Assembly: GCA_947345935.1 (NCBI GenBank)
Contig: CAMZZN010000002.1
Location: 1-64,000, forward strand
Direction of reading: 5' to 3'
Source of the DNA: an uncultured Ruminococcus sp.
GTDB lineage: Bacteria; Bacillota; Clostridia; Oscillospirales; Ruminococcaceae
Length of the DNA stretch: 64,000 nucleotides
Shown one piece after another: positions 16,766 through 23,574 of the stretch (its first letter is position 1; each line of letters opens with the position of its first letter). The notes beneath the pieces were generated by a model, which ran no database searches, was not told where the DNA came from, and saw nothing but the letters and a program-made list of their open reading frames with translations. Position numbers and translations under genes: made by a program.

Positions 16766-18918
16766 TTTTTACGTCGCCCGATAGGTGTTGGAGCTGGTTC
16801 CGCTTCTGCTTGAGTCTCATCTTTCTCGAGGAGCTTGAGGAATTCCTCCTCGACTTCCTCAATCGGTCTGCCATATGTAGTTTGACTGAGCGCTCTGAGC
16901 TCGGCGGGATTTCTCAAGCTTGCCGGCGGCGGTAAAGTTTTACCATGTATCCATCCGGTACTCTTCCCATCAGACATGATATTTGTATAAATCTCATACC
17001 TCGGCAAAGTCATAAAGTCTAACGCTTCAAGCTCAGGAGCCATAGCAGCAACTTCTTTTGCGTCGGAGGAGTTAAGGCCGAATATAATCTTGTTCCTGGC
17101 ATTCGCATCAATTCCAGCTTTAAGCTCCGGTGGCAGCTGCGCTCTATACTGGTGCGCCATTGTAATACTTACGCCGAGACCTCGCGCCTGAGCTAATGCA
17201 TCTGCTAAATCTGTCGGCAGACTCAGGTAATCCTGAAGCTCGTCAATATAAAGCGAAACGATATGGCGCTTCTCAGGCGGTATATTCGCGCGAGAAAGCG
17301 TTAGTGTCCAGGTTAGGCCAACTATAAGGGAGCCAAGTAGCTTGGCGCTTTCTGCGCCGACTGTGCCCTTGTTAAGCGGCACCAGAACTATTTTCCGTTT
17401 GTAGAATAAATCCGTAAGCTGAAACTTTGGCTCAGCTTGCCCGAGAATAGCTCTTAGTCCAGGTCTATACAGGAATTGGCGTATCTTGTTAAGAACCGGC
17501 GCGATTTCTTGCTTCCGCTCACTATCGCGCATATTGTCGTAACCGTCCCAGAAAGGTTTCAGAGCAATTCTGTCGCGGATTCTATCTGTGAGACTATGCC
17601 TAAAGGCTTCGTCTGTCAGTAACTGCGGCAGCCACAGCAGCGAGGATCCTTTTACCTCCGCCAGCGTTAGTAAAGCTGCACTTAATACATCCTGACTTCG
17701 AATACCCCAATTCTCGGCAAATATCTCTTTAAATACCGCAAGTATTGCGTCTGCTATAAGCACGGGATTTCCGGGAAGTGATAATGGATTAAAGCCTACC
17801 GGACACGGATCCGATGGATCGATAACGACTACATCGTCATATCTGCTTTCCGGCAAGCGTTCTAAAATACTGTTAACAGGATCCGCTTTCGGATCAATTA
17901 CCAGTACACTTCTTCCGGCATATATATCCGAAAGAATAAGGTTTTGCATTGCAGTAGATTTGCCTGAACCTGTCGGGCCGAGAAGTATAGTATGTTCAAG
18001 CCCGTCTTTCGGGGAAATACTGAGCTTTTTACTATTAACGCCGTCTTGGCTCAATGCAAATGTTCTGTCGTTCATGCGATTAATCGGATCTCTGTACCAT
18101 AACGGCGGCGAAACAGACTTTGGGTGTAAACCTAATGTTCCCGGAAGCTCATCTTCGCCAATGGGCAGCATTAAGAATGATGCTGCTTCCTTTACGGATA
18201 GCCGCATAGGAAAATGCCACGGAACATGAGCGATATTGATATTCTGAGCCTTTTCGCTGTCGGTATATATTCTTACGCCCGCCGATTCTAATGTTCTGAG
18301 TGCGCTAAGAACTCCATTGATGCTCGCTCTTGCATATTCGCCACTTGCTCCTATACGAATAAGTGCCTGAAAGCAATGCTGTTCTGATTTTTCTCGCACA
18401 GATTTGCGCGCCTCGTTAGTAATCTGCTCCGTACTGCCAAATATGGCTTGAAGCCAGGATGCGTGCGGATCGGGAAATGATTTTGGAACCATTGTCGGCG
18501 CATAAGAGCCACCGAGAACGATTTGCAATACCGCACAATCATCTCCGCGAACATTTGCGAGTGCCGCAAGTCCTGCACGTATTGTGGACAACATCACTCC
18601 CGTATTTAAGGCAAGTGATGGTTTGCTTATAACTAGCTTTCTTGCAGTTCTAACCAACTGGCGCGTTTGCGCAGGGAGGGGATATATTGCTATATCCCCA
18701 TGAATTTTAATTGCTTCAGCAATCTTATTCATATTCCTACTTTCTGCGCCGATAATATGCTTAACATATCCTTTGCTGCTGCGTGATTCCCAAACAATCG
18801 CTCCTCGATTTTCGAGCGTAGCAAGATGTGTTAGCATTTCGATTACGTTATCTTCGCTGAATGGTCGCTGCCATACGACTTCGCGCCATTCAATACGCTC
18901 AATACGGTGCTTCGTCAT
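16762..18918 (-). CDS. TraG/HerA-type conjugative ATPase (718 aa)
   Basis: The C-terminal two thirds form a VirD4/HerA-like ATPase: Walker A GPTGSGKS near residue 315, LVIDPKADP, a Walker B region (LYIDELQDYL) and sensor sequences (MAHQYRAQLP). The N-terminal 280 residues form an unrecognised domain without obvious membrane spans, unlike classical VirD4. Coupling proteins of this kind bring element DNA to the transfer machinery. AGGAGG precedes the ATG. It is coupled to the replication-relaxation gene, and a small membrane protein upstream could anchor it. A HerA-like DNA-pumping role in defence is an alternative. Confidence 0.8.
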   Translation of the reverse strand: MTKHRIERIEWREVVWQRPFSEDNVIEMLTHLATLENRGAIVWESRSSKGYVKHIIGAESRNMNKIAEAIKIHGDIAIYPLPAQTRQLVRTARKLVISKPSLALNTGVMLSTIRAGLAALANVRGDDCAVLQIVLGGSYAPTMVPKSFPDPHASWLQAIFGSTEQITNEARKSVREKSEQHCFQALIRIGASGEYARASINGVLSALRTLESAGVRIYTDSEKAQNINIAHVPWHFPMRLSVKEAASFLMLPIGEDELPGTLGLHPKSVSPPLWYRDPINRMNDRTFALSQDGVNSKKLSISPKDGLEHTILLGPTGSGKSTAMQNLILSDIYAGRSVLVIDPKADPVNSILERLPESRYDDVVVIDPSDPCPVGFNPLSLPGNPVLIADAILAVFKEIFAENWGIRSQDVLSAALLTLAEVKGSSLLWLPQLLTDEAFRHSLTDRIRDRIALKPFWDGYDNMRDSERKQEIAPVLNKIRQFLYRPGLRAILGQAEPKFQLTDLFYKRKIVLVPLNKGTVGAESAKLLGSLIVGLTWTLTLSRANIPPEKRHIVSLYIDELQDYLSLPTDLADALAQARGLGVSITMAHQYRAQLPPELKAGIDANARNKIIFGLNSSDAKEVAAMAPELEALDFMTLPRYEIYTNIMSDGKSTGWIHGKTLPPPASLRNPAELRALSQTTYGRPIEEVEEEFLKLLEKDETQAEAEPAPTPIGRRKK

Positions 18919-18930
18919 TGTTTTTGCCTC

Positions 18931-19128
18931 CTACCACTTGGTATCGTTTTTCTTTTTCCATAGCCGATAAGCTACAATACCGGTCAGTATAAGCGTAACA
19001 ATTATGACGATAGCGGGCCAAACCTGGGAGAGAAAGCATACACCTAATCTTATAAGGTATGCGGCAATTGCAAACATGATTGCAATCTCTAAAAACTTCG
19101 TTATCCAGCTCTTCGGTTCTCGATCCAT
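18931..19128 (-). CDS. Small membrane protein (65 aa)
   Basis: The product starts MDREPKSWITKFLE and holds two hydrophobic stretches (about residues 14-30 and 36-57), followed by a basic tail (RLWKKKNDTKW), giving two membrane spans with the ends inside. ATG 19128 was preferred, 10 nt behind AGGAGG; a TTG 9 nt further upstream sits too close to it. It lies between MT-A70 and the TraG-type ATPase and may anchor the latter, as the ATPase has no membrane span of its own. Confidence 0.6.
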   Translation of the reverse strand: MDREPKSWITKFLEIAIMFAIAAYLIRLGVCFLSQVWPAIVIIVTLILTGIVAYRLWKKKNDTKW

Positions 19129-19133
19129 GCATA

Positions 19134-19709
19134 TCAAGCCTCCTCATTATCGTCACCGACCTTTTTGCTGTACTTAGGCACAGGATAACCAGGAATCACA
19201 ATATCGGATTCAATCTGATTGCCCCATGCATCCCATCCTGGCTGACTGCGCCTAGCAAACAGTTCGAGATATGGCCCCGGCGAACAGCGCTCAATAATTG
19301 CGTACTGTTCTTCGGGTTTGTGCGAGTGATCCTGCAGCGGAGCAAACAACCAATTTGGCTGTGCCTTAAACTGTATAGGTGCTTTACCTCGTGTGCCGAA
19401 TAGGACTGTTTCACTTGCATTGCGAAGATAGTTTCCAAGTCCGAGTCGAGGCTTAATCCAGGTAAAAATGGATCTATACTCAAATCCCCACGCCTTCATG
19501 ACTTCGATTCCTTGTGGGATTAAGCCATTTGTTACCCAAAGCCATAAATGCGCATTATCTTCACATAAGTCAGCAACTGGCATATTTTTAATATCTTCAA
19601 GTGTCATTAGGTCATAATGACTGGCCGCGCCGCGCTTGCCTTGCTGATTTATATTCCAAGGCGGATCAGCCATAATGGTTGAGTATTTTTTCTTGTTGTC
19701 TTCAATCAA
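19134..19709 (-). CDS. MT-A70 family adenine methyltransferase (191 aa)
   Basis: DPPW (residues 15-18, in MADPPWNI) is the catalytic motif of MT-A70-type N6-adenine methyltransferases. LWLWVTNGLIPQGIEVMKAWGF and the C-terminal PGPYLELFARR complete the fold, and the length is normal for the prokaryotic single-domain form. Such enzymes methylate adenine in DNA, probably to protect the island or mark it for its own replication. The start is a TTG at 19709 behind AAAGGATG. It opens a new block after a 176-nt gap and precedes the membrane protein and the ATPase. Confidence 0.85.
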   Translation of the reverse strand: MIEDNKKKYSTIMADPPWNINQQGKRGAASHYDLMTLEDIKNMPVADLCEDNAHLWLWVTNGLIPQGIEVMKAWGFEYRSIFTWIKPRLGLGNYLRNASETVLFGTRGKAPIQFKAQPNWLFAPLQDHSHKPEEQYAIIERCSPGPYLELFARRSQPGWDAWGNQIESDIVIPGYPVPKYSKKVGDDNEEA

Positions 19710-19885
19710 TACCTATCATCCTTTCGTTTAAGTTTGCTTTGCGACAGTAAAACACAGTTTTTGCTTGACATAAAGGACTTTTTATTGCGGAATTATTAGC
19801 GATACAACAGGGGTAAACAGATATATATTGATGAATAATGGCTATCGAAAAACGCTGTTGTTTTCCTGCCGCAAAGGTATTGTTT

Positions 19886-21337
19886 TTAGTTGATTTTCTC
19901 GAGAACAGGTTCGTCGATAGTGCCGTTAATACGATAAATATCCCCGTCATTTGGTTCGATTTCCGTAAACGTCTCGACTAACTGTCCCTCAATTACTGCT
20001 TTGAAAGATCTTACGGTTAAGCTATCAGCTTCGGTTACGCGGTCTATGATTCCTTGCATAACCTCCTTAGATATGAATCCGATGCGAATGCCATATTCGA
20101 AGCCTGTCTCAATTATCTGCTTGGCGAGTATTCTAGCCTTAGCTTCAGAGCTTAAAGGCTTATACTCCACGAAGCAATGAAAACGGCTTGCGATTTCTGC
20201 GAGCGTACCATACTTTATAAACTCACGGCGCGCTTTTTCGGTGTTCTTATAAATCTTTTGTGTCAGATTGTCCTCGGGTTTTTCCTGAATTGTACTTTCC
20301 TTATAACCTATTTCGACTGCACCATCTTTAAAGTCGATATTCTCAACGGTATCTGATATGGAAAAGCCGATAGGACGCTTCTTATCATCTACGCCTTCTC
20401 CGGAAAGCACATAATTGCTCGTGAAGAAGAATATGCAGTGCTTAAAATCGTACTCCCGGCTTCCGTCGGGGAGTCTTGAGCGTGATGCACATCTTCCTTC
20501 GTCCAGTATTGCCATGAAAGTCTTGAGGACTTGCGGATGTGCTTTGTCAAGCTCGTCGAAAATAAAAATCGTATATGGATTGTCTGCTACGGCATCAAAA
20601 ACAGGCTTATCCTCGTAGCCGACATATCCGGGCGGTGAGCCTAAGAGTCGATAAACGGTATGTCCTTCAGTAAAGGTGTTTAGATCTGTCCATACCGTCG
20701 CATAATTATGGCCTGATAATCTCGAAAGAATATCTGCCAAGCCTTTTGCTGTTTCGGATTTTCCTACGCCAGGTGTACCGAAAGCCAAAATAGATAACGG
20801 TTTTTTCGGATTCTTTTTTCTAAGAAATCTGTCAACCTGAAAGCTTACCGTTTCAACAGCTTCGTCCTGACCTATAATGACTTTTTTAAGTTCATTATTG
20901 ATTATTTCGAAGTTTAAGGTCGGCTGCGACTCTGAAGGTGGTGTTTGGATATTATTCCAATCGGAAATATCCCCATTTTCCTCATCGGTTTCCTCTGAAT
21001 CCCCAGAGCCTTGAGGCTCCGGAGATTCTTCGGTGAATTTTTCGCACTGACTAACCATTTCTGCCCAATCACGTCCAACAATGTTCTTATACTTAAACAG
21101 CTTATACATAGTTGGATTATGTCCGCGATAACGAATATCGTCATAACAATACAAGGTGTATCCGTTATCACTTTTTCCGATGCTTATAGTTGCTTCTTTA
21201 GGCTCGCAAGTATTCGGGAGTTCGCAGCCTGGGAATTCATATACTCCTGGACTAGCTTCATCAACAAAAATCTTAAGCTCCAAATAATCTGCTGCAGAAG
21301 CACACGAAAAGTCAGTTAGCTTCATTTTTGTGTTCAT
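19886..21337 (-). CDS. Clp/Hsp100-type AAA+ ATPase with a new N-terminal domain (483 aa)
   Basis: Residues 150-470 match the second AAA+ module of ClpA/ClpB/ClpC: Walker A GTPGVGKS (187-194), pore loop GYVG in GSPPGYVGYE (237-240), Walker B FDELDKAHP (261-264) and sensor TSN (306-308). At 323-325 the tripeptide IGF lies where ClpA (IGL) and ClpC (VGF) carry the ClpP-docking loop. The first 140 residues, with an acidic low-complexity linker (102-135), are not Clp-like and might bind the substrate or tag. The start overlaps the E1 stop (ATGA). An unfoldase acting on tagged proteins, perhaps with host ClpP, is the inference. Confidence 0.85.
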   Translation of the reverse strand: MNTKMKLTDFSCASAADYLELKIFVDEASPGVYEFPGCELPNTCEPKEATISIGKSDNGYTLYCYDDIRYRGHNPTMYKLFKYKNIVGRDWAEMVSQCEKFTEESPEPQGSGDSEETDEENGDISDWNNIQTPPSESQPTLNFEIINNELKKVIIGQDEAVETVSFQVDRFLRKKNPKKPLSILAFGTPGVGKSETAKGLADILSRLSGHNYATVWTDLNTFTEGHTVYRLLGSPPGYVGYEDKPVFDAVADNPYTIFIFDELDKAHPQVLKTFMAILDEGRCASRSRLPDGSREYDFKHCIFFFTSNYVLSGEGVDDKKRPIGFSISDTVENIDFKDGAVEIGYKESTIQEKPEDNLTQKIYKNTEKARREFIKYGTLAEIASRFHCFVEYKPLSSEAKARILAKQIIETGFEYGIRIGFISKEVMQGIIDRVTEADSLTVRSFKAVIEGQLVETFTEIEPNDGDIYRINGTIDEPVLEKIN

Positions 21338-22764
21338 ATGAGAGCCCTCCTGGTATCCTTAATCTTGTCCTTGCTCTTAAGAAGATTGCCTTCTCCGCCG
21401 CAAAGAGGACAGCTTTCATTGGGCTCTTGAGGTATCCAGACTGCACCGTCGCAGAAGGAGTATTCCTTATCGAAGGCTTCGTCAAAGATATCGTTCTTGA
21501 TTACGTTATTAAATGGCGCAATCTTGATTTGGATAAAGTTTCTGTCAGCGACACGATCGAGCAATCTGCCGTATCGGCTGGTCTTGCTTCCGTACTGAAG
21601 CAACATAAGTGCAACTAATCCACATAATGCATTAACTCTCTGAGTAGAGAATATCGTTGAGCATGAGCTAGTAACATTGTTCTTGAAGCCGCGCTTATAT
21701 GCCTGGTATCTTGACTCCATCATGCATCTTGGGCAACTCGGAGTTACGCCGGGGTAAGCGAAACATACTTCGGCAGCATCGCCATTCATATACATCTGTG
21801 CCGCCAAAAATGCAGTGCCAAGATTAACGGAAAGAGCCGCAGCCCTAGCCTGAGCATAAAAATCGTCAGTAAAAGCAGCTATAAGATAGTTTTCCGGATG
21901 CTTAATAATACCTTTTCCAACTAAAGAAATAAACTCCTCATCGGAAATGTTGTTGTCAAACCGGCGCTGAACAGCCTTAACTTTGGCCGACGGATTGATA
22001 TCAAGAATCTTTTCTTTCGCGACTTCAACTTTACCTCTTCCAAGGTTCGATATCTCAGCAAACTGATTGGAGATATTTTCATCCTTGTACCAGTCGTGAT
22101 CAAAAAGAGTAAAATTCGACGCGCCACATCTAGCCATATCAATACTGAACATTTGCGATCCGCCGCAACCTAAGACAACAATATGCTTGTTTTTCATCAT
22201 TTCCAAGTCTATGGCCTGATTTATTCTGTCATATTTTCGGTACGTAATGCGTTCGTGCGTTGCTTTGAGCGAAGACGGAAGTTCCGTATCATAATCTTCG
22301 ATTACTTCGAAGGGGATCAGCTCCACCTTCTTATGAGAATTTCTCGGATATACTCTGTAGAACCTCAAATCCAAGCTATTATTAGTCCTTCTTTGACCGA
22401 TGACTACGTCAAAAAACGCAGAATCGTATGCATCGATTATGTCTTGAGCATATTCAATATCTGCGCCCGAACATACCGGGTAACCATCCGGATGAGTATG
22501 TGCGCCGCCCGTGATGTACTTATCGCTAGCTATTGCTTTGCCAATTTTAGGGCTCATTACAGCAGTATCGGGTGAATATGCCGCTGCGGAAGTGTTTGCG
22601 CTAAAATCATAGATAAAATCTATAACTTTAACATTTTGGCCATTAACCTCAGAAATAAGATAACCGCCTTGTTCAGGTTTCTGCGAACCGAGCGTTGCTA
22701 CAATCTTTTCGTAAGCTTCGCGCTTTAGTCTGATTACGGCCTTCATTTTTCTTAATGTAAACAT
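21334..22764 (-). CDS. JAB protease-E1 fusion (476 aa)
   Basis: Residues 1-130 are a JAB/JAMM metalloprotease: E31, H89 and H91 (HTHPDG), then S99 and D102, spaced exactly as in H-x-H-x7-S-x2-D. Residues 190-390 are a ThiF/E1 adenylation domain: GCGGSQ (199-204), FDHDWYKDENISNQF, zinc ligands CPRC (344-347) and CPLC (452-455), and Cys368 in the position of the E1 catalytic cysteine. Such fusions process and activate ubiquitin-like proteins in known bacterial systems. Here no beta-grasp ubiquitin gene is adjacent; a tandem-repeat peptide is. The gene overlaps its upstream neighbour (TGATG) and the AAA+ gene (ATGA). All active-site residues are present. Confidence 0.87.
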   Translation of the reverse strand: MFTLRKMKAVIRLKREAYEKIVATLGSQKPEQGGYLISEVNGQNVKVIDFIYDFSANTSAAAYSPDTAVMSPKIGKAIASDKYITGGAHTHPDGYPVCSGADIEYAQDIIDAYDSAFFDVVIGQRRTNNSLDLRFYRVYPRNSHKKVELIPFEVIEDYDTELPSSLKATHERITYRKYDRINQAIDLEMMKNKHIVVLGCGGSQMFSIDMARCGASNFTLFDHDWYKDENISNQFAEISNLGRGKVEVAKEKILDINPSAKVKAVQRRFDNNISDEEFISLVGKGIIKHPENYLIAAFTDDFYAQARAAALSVNLGTAFLAAQMYMNGDAAEVCFAYPGVTPSCPRCMMESRYQAYKRGFKNNVTSSCSTIFSTQRVNALCGLVALMLLQYGSKTSRYGRLLDRVADRNFIQIKIAPFNNVIKNDIFDEAFDKEYSFCDGAVWIPQEPNESCPLCGGEGNLLKSKDKIKDTRRALI

Positions 22765-23099
22765 CAGTATCCCTCCTTATCTTGCAGCTCTCTGCAGATT
22801 TCGTCGAAGGGACGACCAGTATTTAACATTATTGATGTAGAATCAGCCCACAACGAAGCTACAGCTTGAGCTTGCTCGAACGTACTTATTGTGCCGCCCC
22901 AGCAGATATAGTCATAATCCTCTCCGGCATCATGAAGCCTGTGAGTTGCATGAAAATCTCTTCTGAGACGAAGACCATAGCGAATATGATTAATGATATA
23001 TATTCGCCATGTACCTAGATCCGGGTAGTAACAGAAGAGAAAATCAAATCGCATTCTTCCGTCACAGCTCAGATACCACATACGAATGAACTGTTCCAT
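22764..23099 (-). CDS. 111-aa protein, possible minimal E2-like partner
   Basis: The family is not recognised. The first half looks like a beta meander (RFDFLFCYYPDLGTWRIYII); then comes HATHRLHDAGEDYDYICWGG and a helix (TFEQAQAVASLWADST). The order His, then IC-W, then a helix resembles the HPN to catalytic Cys to helix layout of ubiquitin-conjugating enzymes, but the similarity is weak and the protein is shorter than a UBC fold. GAAAGGAGGG precedes the ATG. It lies between the repeat peptide and the JAB-E1 gene and overlaps the latter, so it works with them. Alternatively it is a non-catalytic adaptor. Confidence 0.5.
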   Translation of the reverse strand: MEQFIRMWYLSCDGRMRFDFLFCYYPDLGTWRIYIINHIRYGLRLRRDFHATHRLHDAGEDYDYICWGGTISTFEQAQAVASLWADSTSIMLNTGRPFDEICRELQDKEGY

Positions 23100-23115
23100 G
23101 CGGAACCCTCCTTTC

Positions 23116-23144
23116 GGAGGACGCCAAGAAGACGTCCTCCTTGG
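23116..23144 (-). promoter_or_regulatory. Two overlapping alternative hairpins between peptide and enzyme genes
   Basis: GGAGGACG (23116-23123) pairs with CGTCCTCC (23133-23140), an 8-bp stem. CCAAG (124-128) can instead pair with CTTGG (140-144), which would break the first stem. There is no T-tract. The element lies in the 66-nt gap between the repeat-peptide gene and the 111-aa gene, and could set how many transcripts or ribosomes pass on. Confidence 0.45.
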
Positions 23145-23165
23145 CTAAGTTATTTGAGCTTCCGA

Positions 23166-23327
23166 TTATCTGAAAGTTCCAGGAGGAAGCTCACCCTGTC
23201 TGCCGCCCTTAAATACGCCAGGTGGCAGCTCGCCTTGTCTACCGCCTCTGAACGTACCGGGCGGCAGTTCTCCTTGACGTCCACCGAAAAAAGTGCCGTC
23301 TGGGAGCCAAAAAGTAAGTCTTTTCAT
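23166..23327 (-). CDS. 53-aa tandem-repeat peptide with Gly-Gly spacers
   Basis: ATG 23327 lies 8-9 nt behind GAAAGGAG. The product is four units: MKRLTFWLPDGTFFGG, then RQGELPPGTFRGG, RQGELPPGVFKGG and RQGELPPGTFR. Each of the first three ends in Gly-Gly preceded by an aromatic and, in two, a basic residue, as in ubiquitin tails (R-G-G). The codons of the three full units differ mostly at synonymous sites, which shows selection on the protein. It is too short for a beta-grasp fold. A JAB protease could release the units and the E1 activate the glycines; equally it could be a peptide modified in another way. I know no named family. Confidence 0.8.
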   Translation of the reverse strand: MKRLTFWLPDGTFFGGRQGELPPGTFRGGRQGELPPGVFKGGRQGELPPGTFR

Positions 23328-23386
23328 GGCTTTTACTCCTTTCGTAAGATTTTGCCAAAAATACCAGAGCAAAAGAAAAAGATTGC

Positions 23387-23415
23387 TTGAATAATTATTG
23401 TGTTTATGGTATAAT
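23387..23415 (+). promoter_or_regulatory. Promoter of the STAND-like gene
   Basis: TTGAAT at 23387-23392, a 17-nt spacer and TATAAT at 23410-23415 form a good sigma-A promoter. It lies in the divergent region shared with the repeat-peptide gene. Transcription should start near 23422, which excludes the TTG codon at 23398 as the start of the coding region. Confidence 0.7.
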
Positions 23416-23574
23416 ATAAGAATTACAGATGAAAATCTTTTTTGCTTTCTGTCTGATTTTTTTGACAAGGAAAGCATATCATACCAAAGTGAAACTGCAT
23501 ATGACTTTTTAGTGCCTAAAAAAGTTTTTTTGGCACAACGAAAAGATTTTAAAAATTCAGGCGGTGATAAGATA

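Noticed and set aside
19702-19950. 82-aa frame between the AAA+ and MT-A70 genes
   Set aside because: It overlaps the 3' end of the AAA+ gene, has no ribosome site and has no family likeness.
23166-23327. Assignment of the repeat peptide as Pup or UBact
   Set aside because: Those are single-unit proteins ending in Gln/Glu with proteasome genes nearby. This one has internal Gly-Gly units and no proteasome or Pup ligase.
23166-23477. 103-aa reading of the repeat-peptide frame
   Set aside because: The upstream half has no ribosome site and covers the divergent promoter. The ATG at 23327 has GAAAGGAG at the proper distance.
23398-23574. N-terminal 59 residues of the STAND-like protein from TTG 23398
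   Set aside because: The -10 box lies within these codons and no ribosome site precedes the TTG; ATG 23575 downstream of the promoter is a better start.
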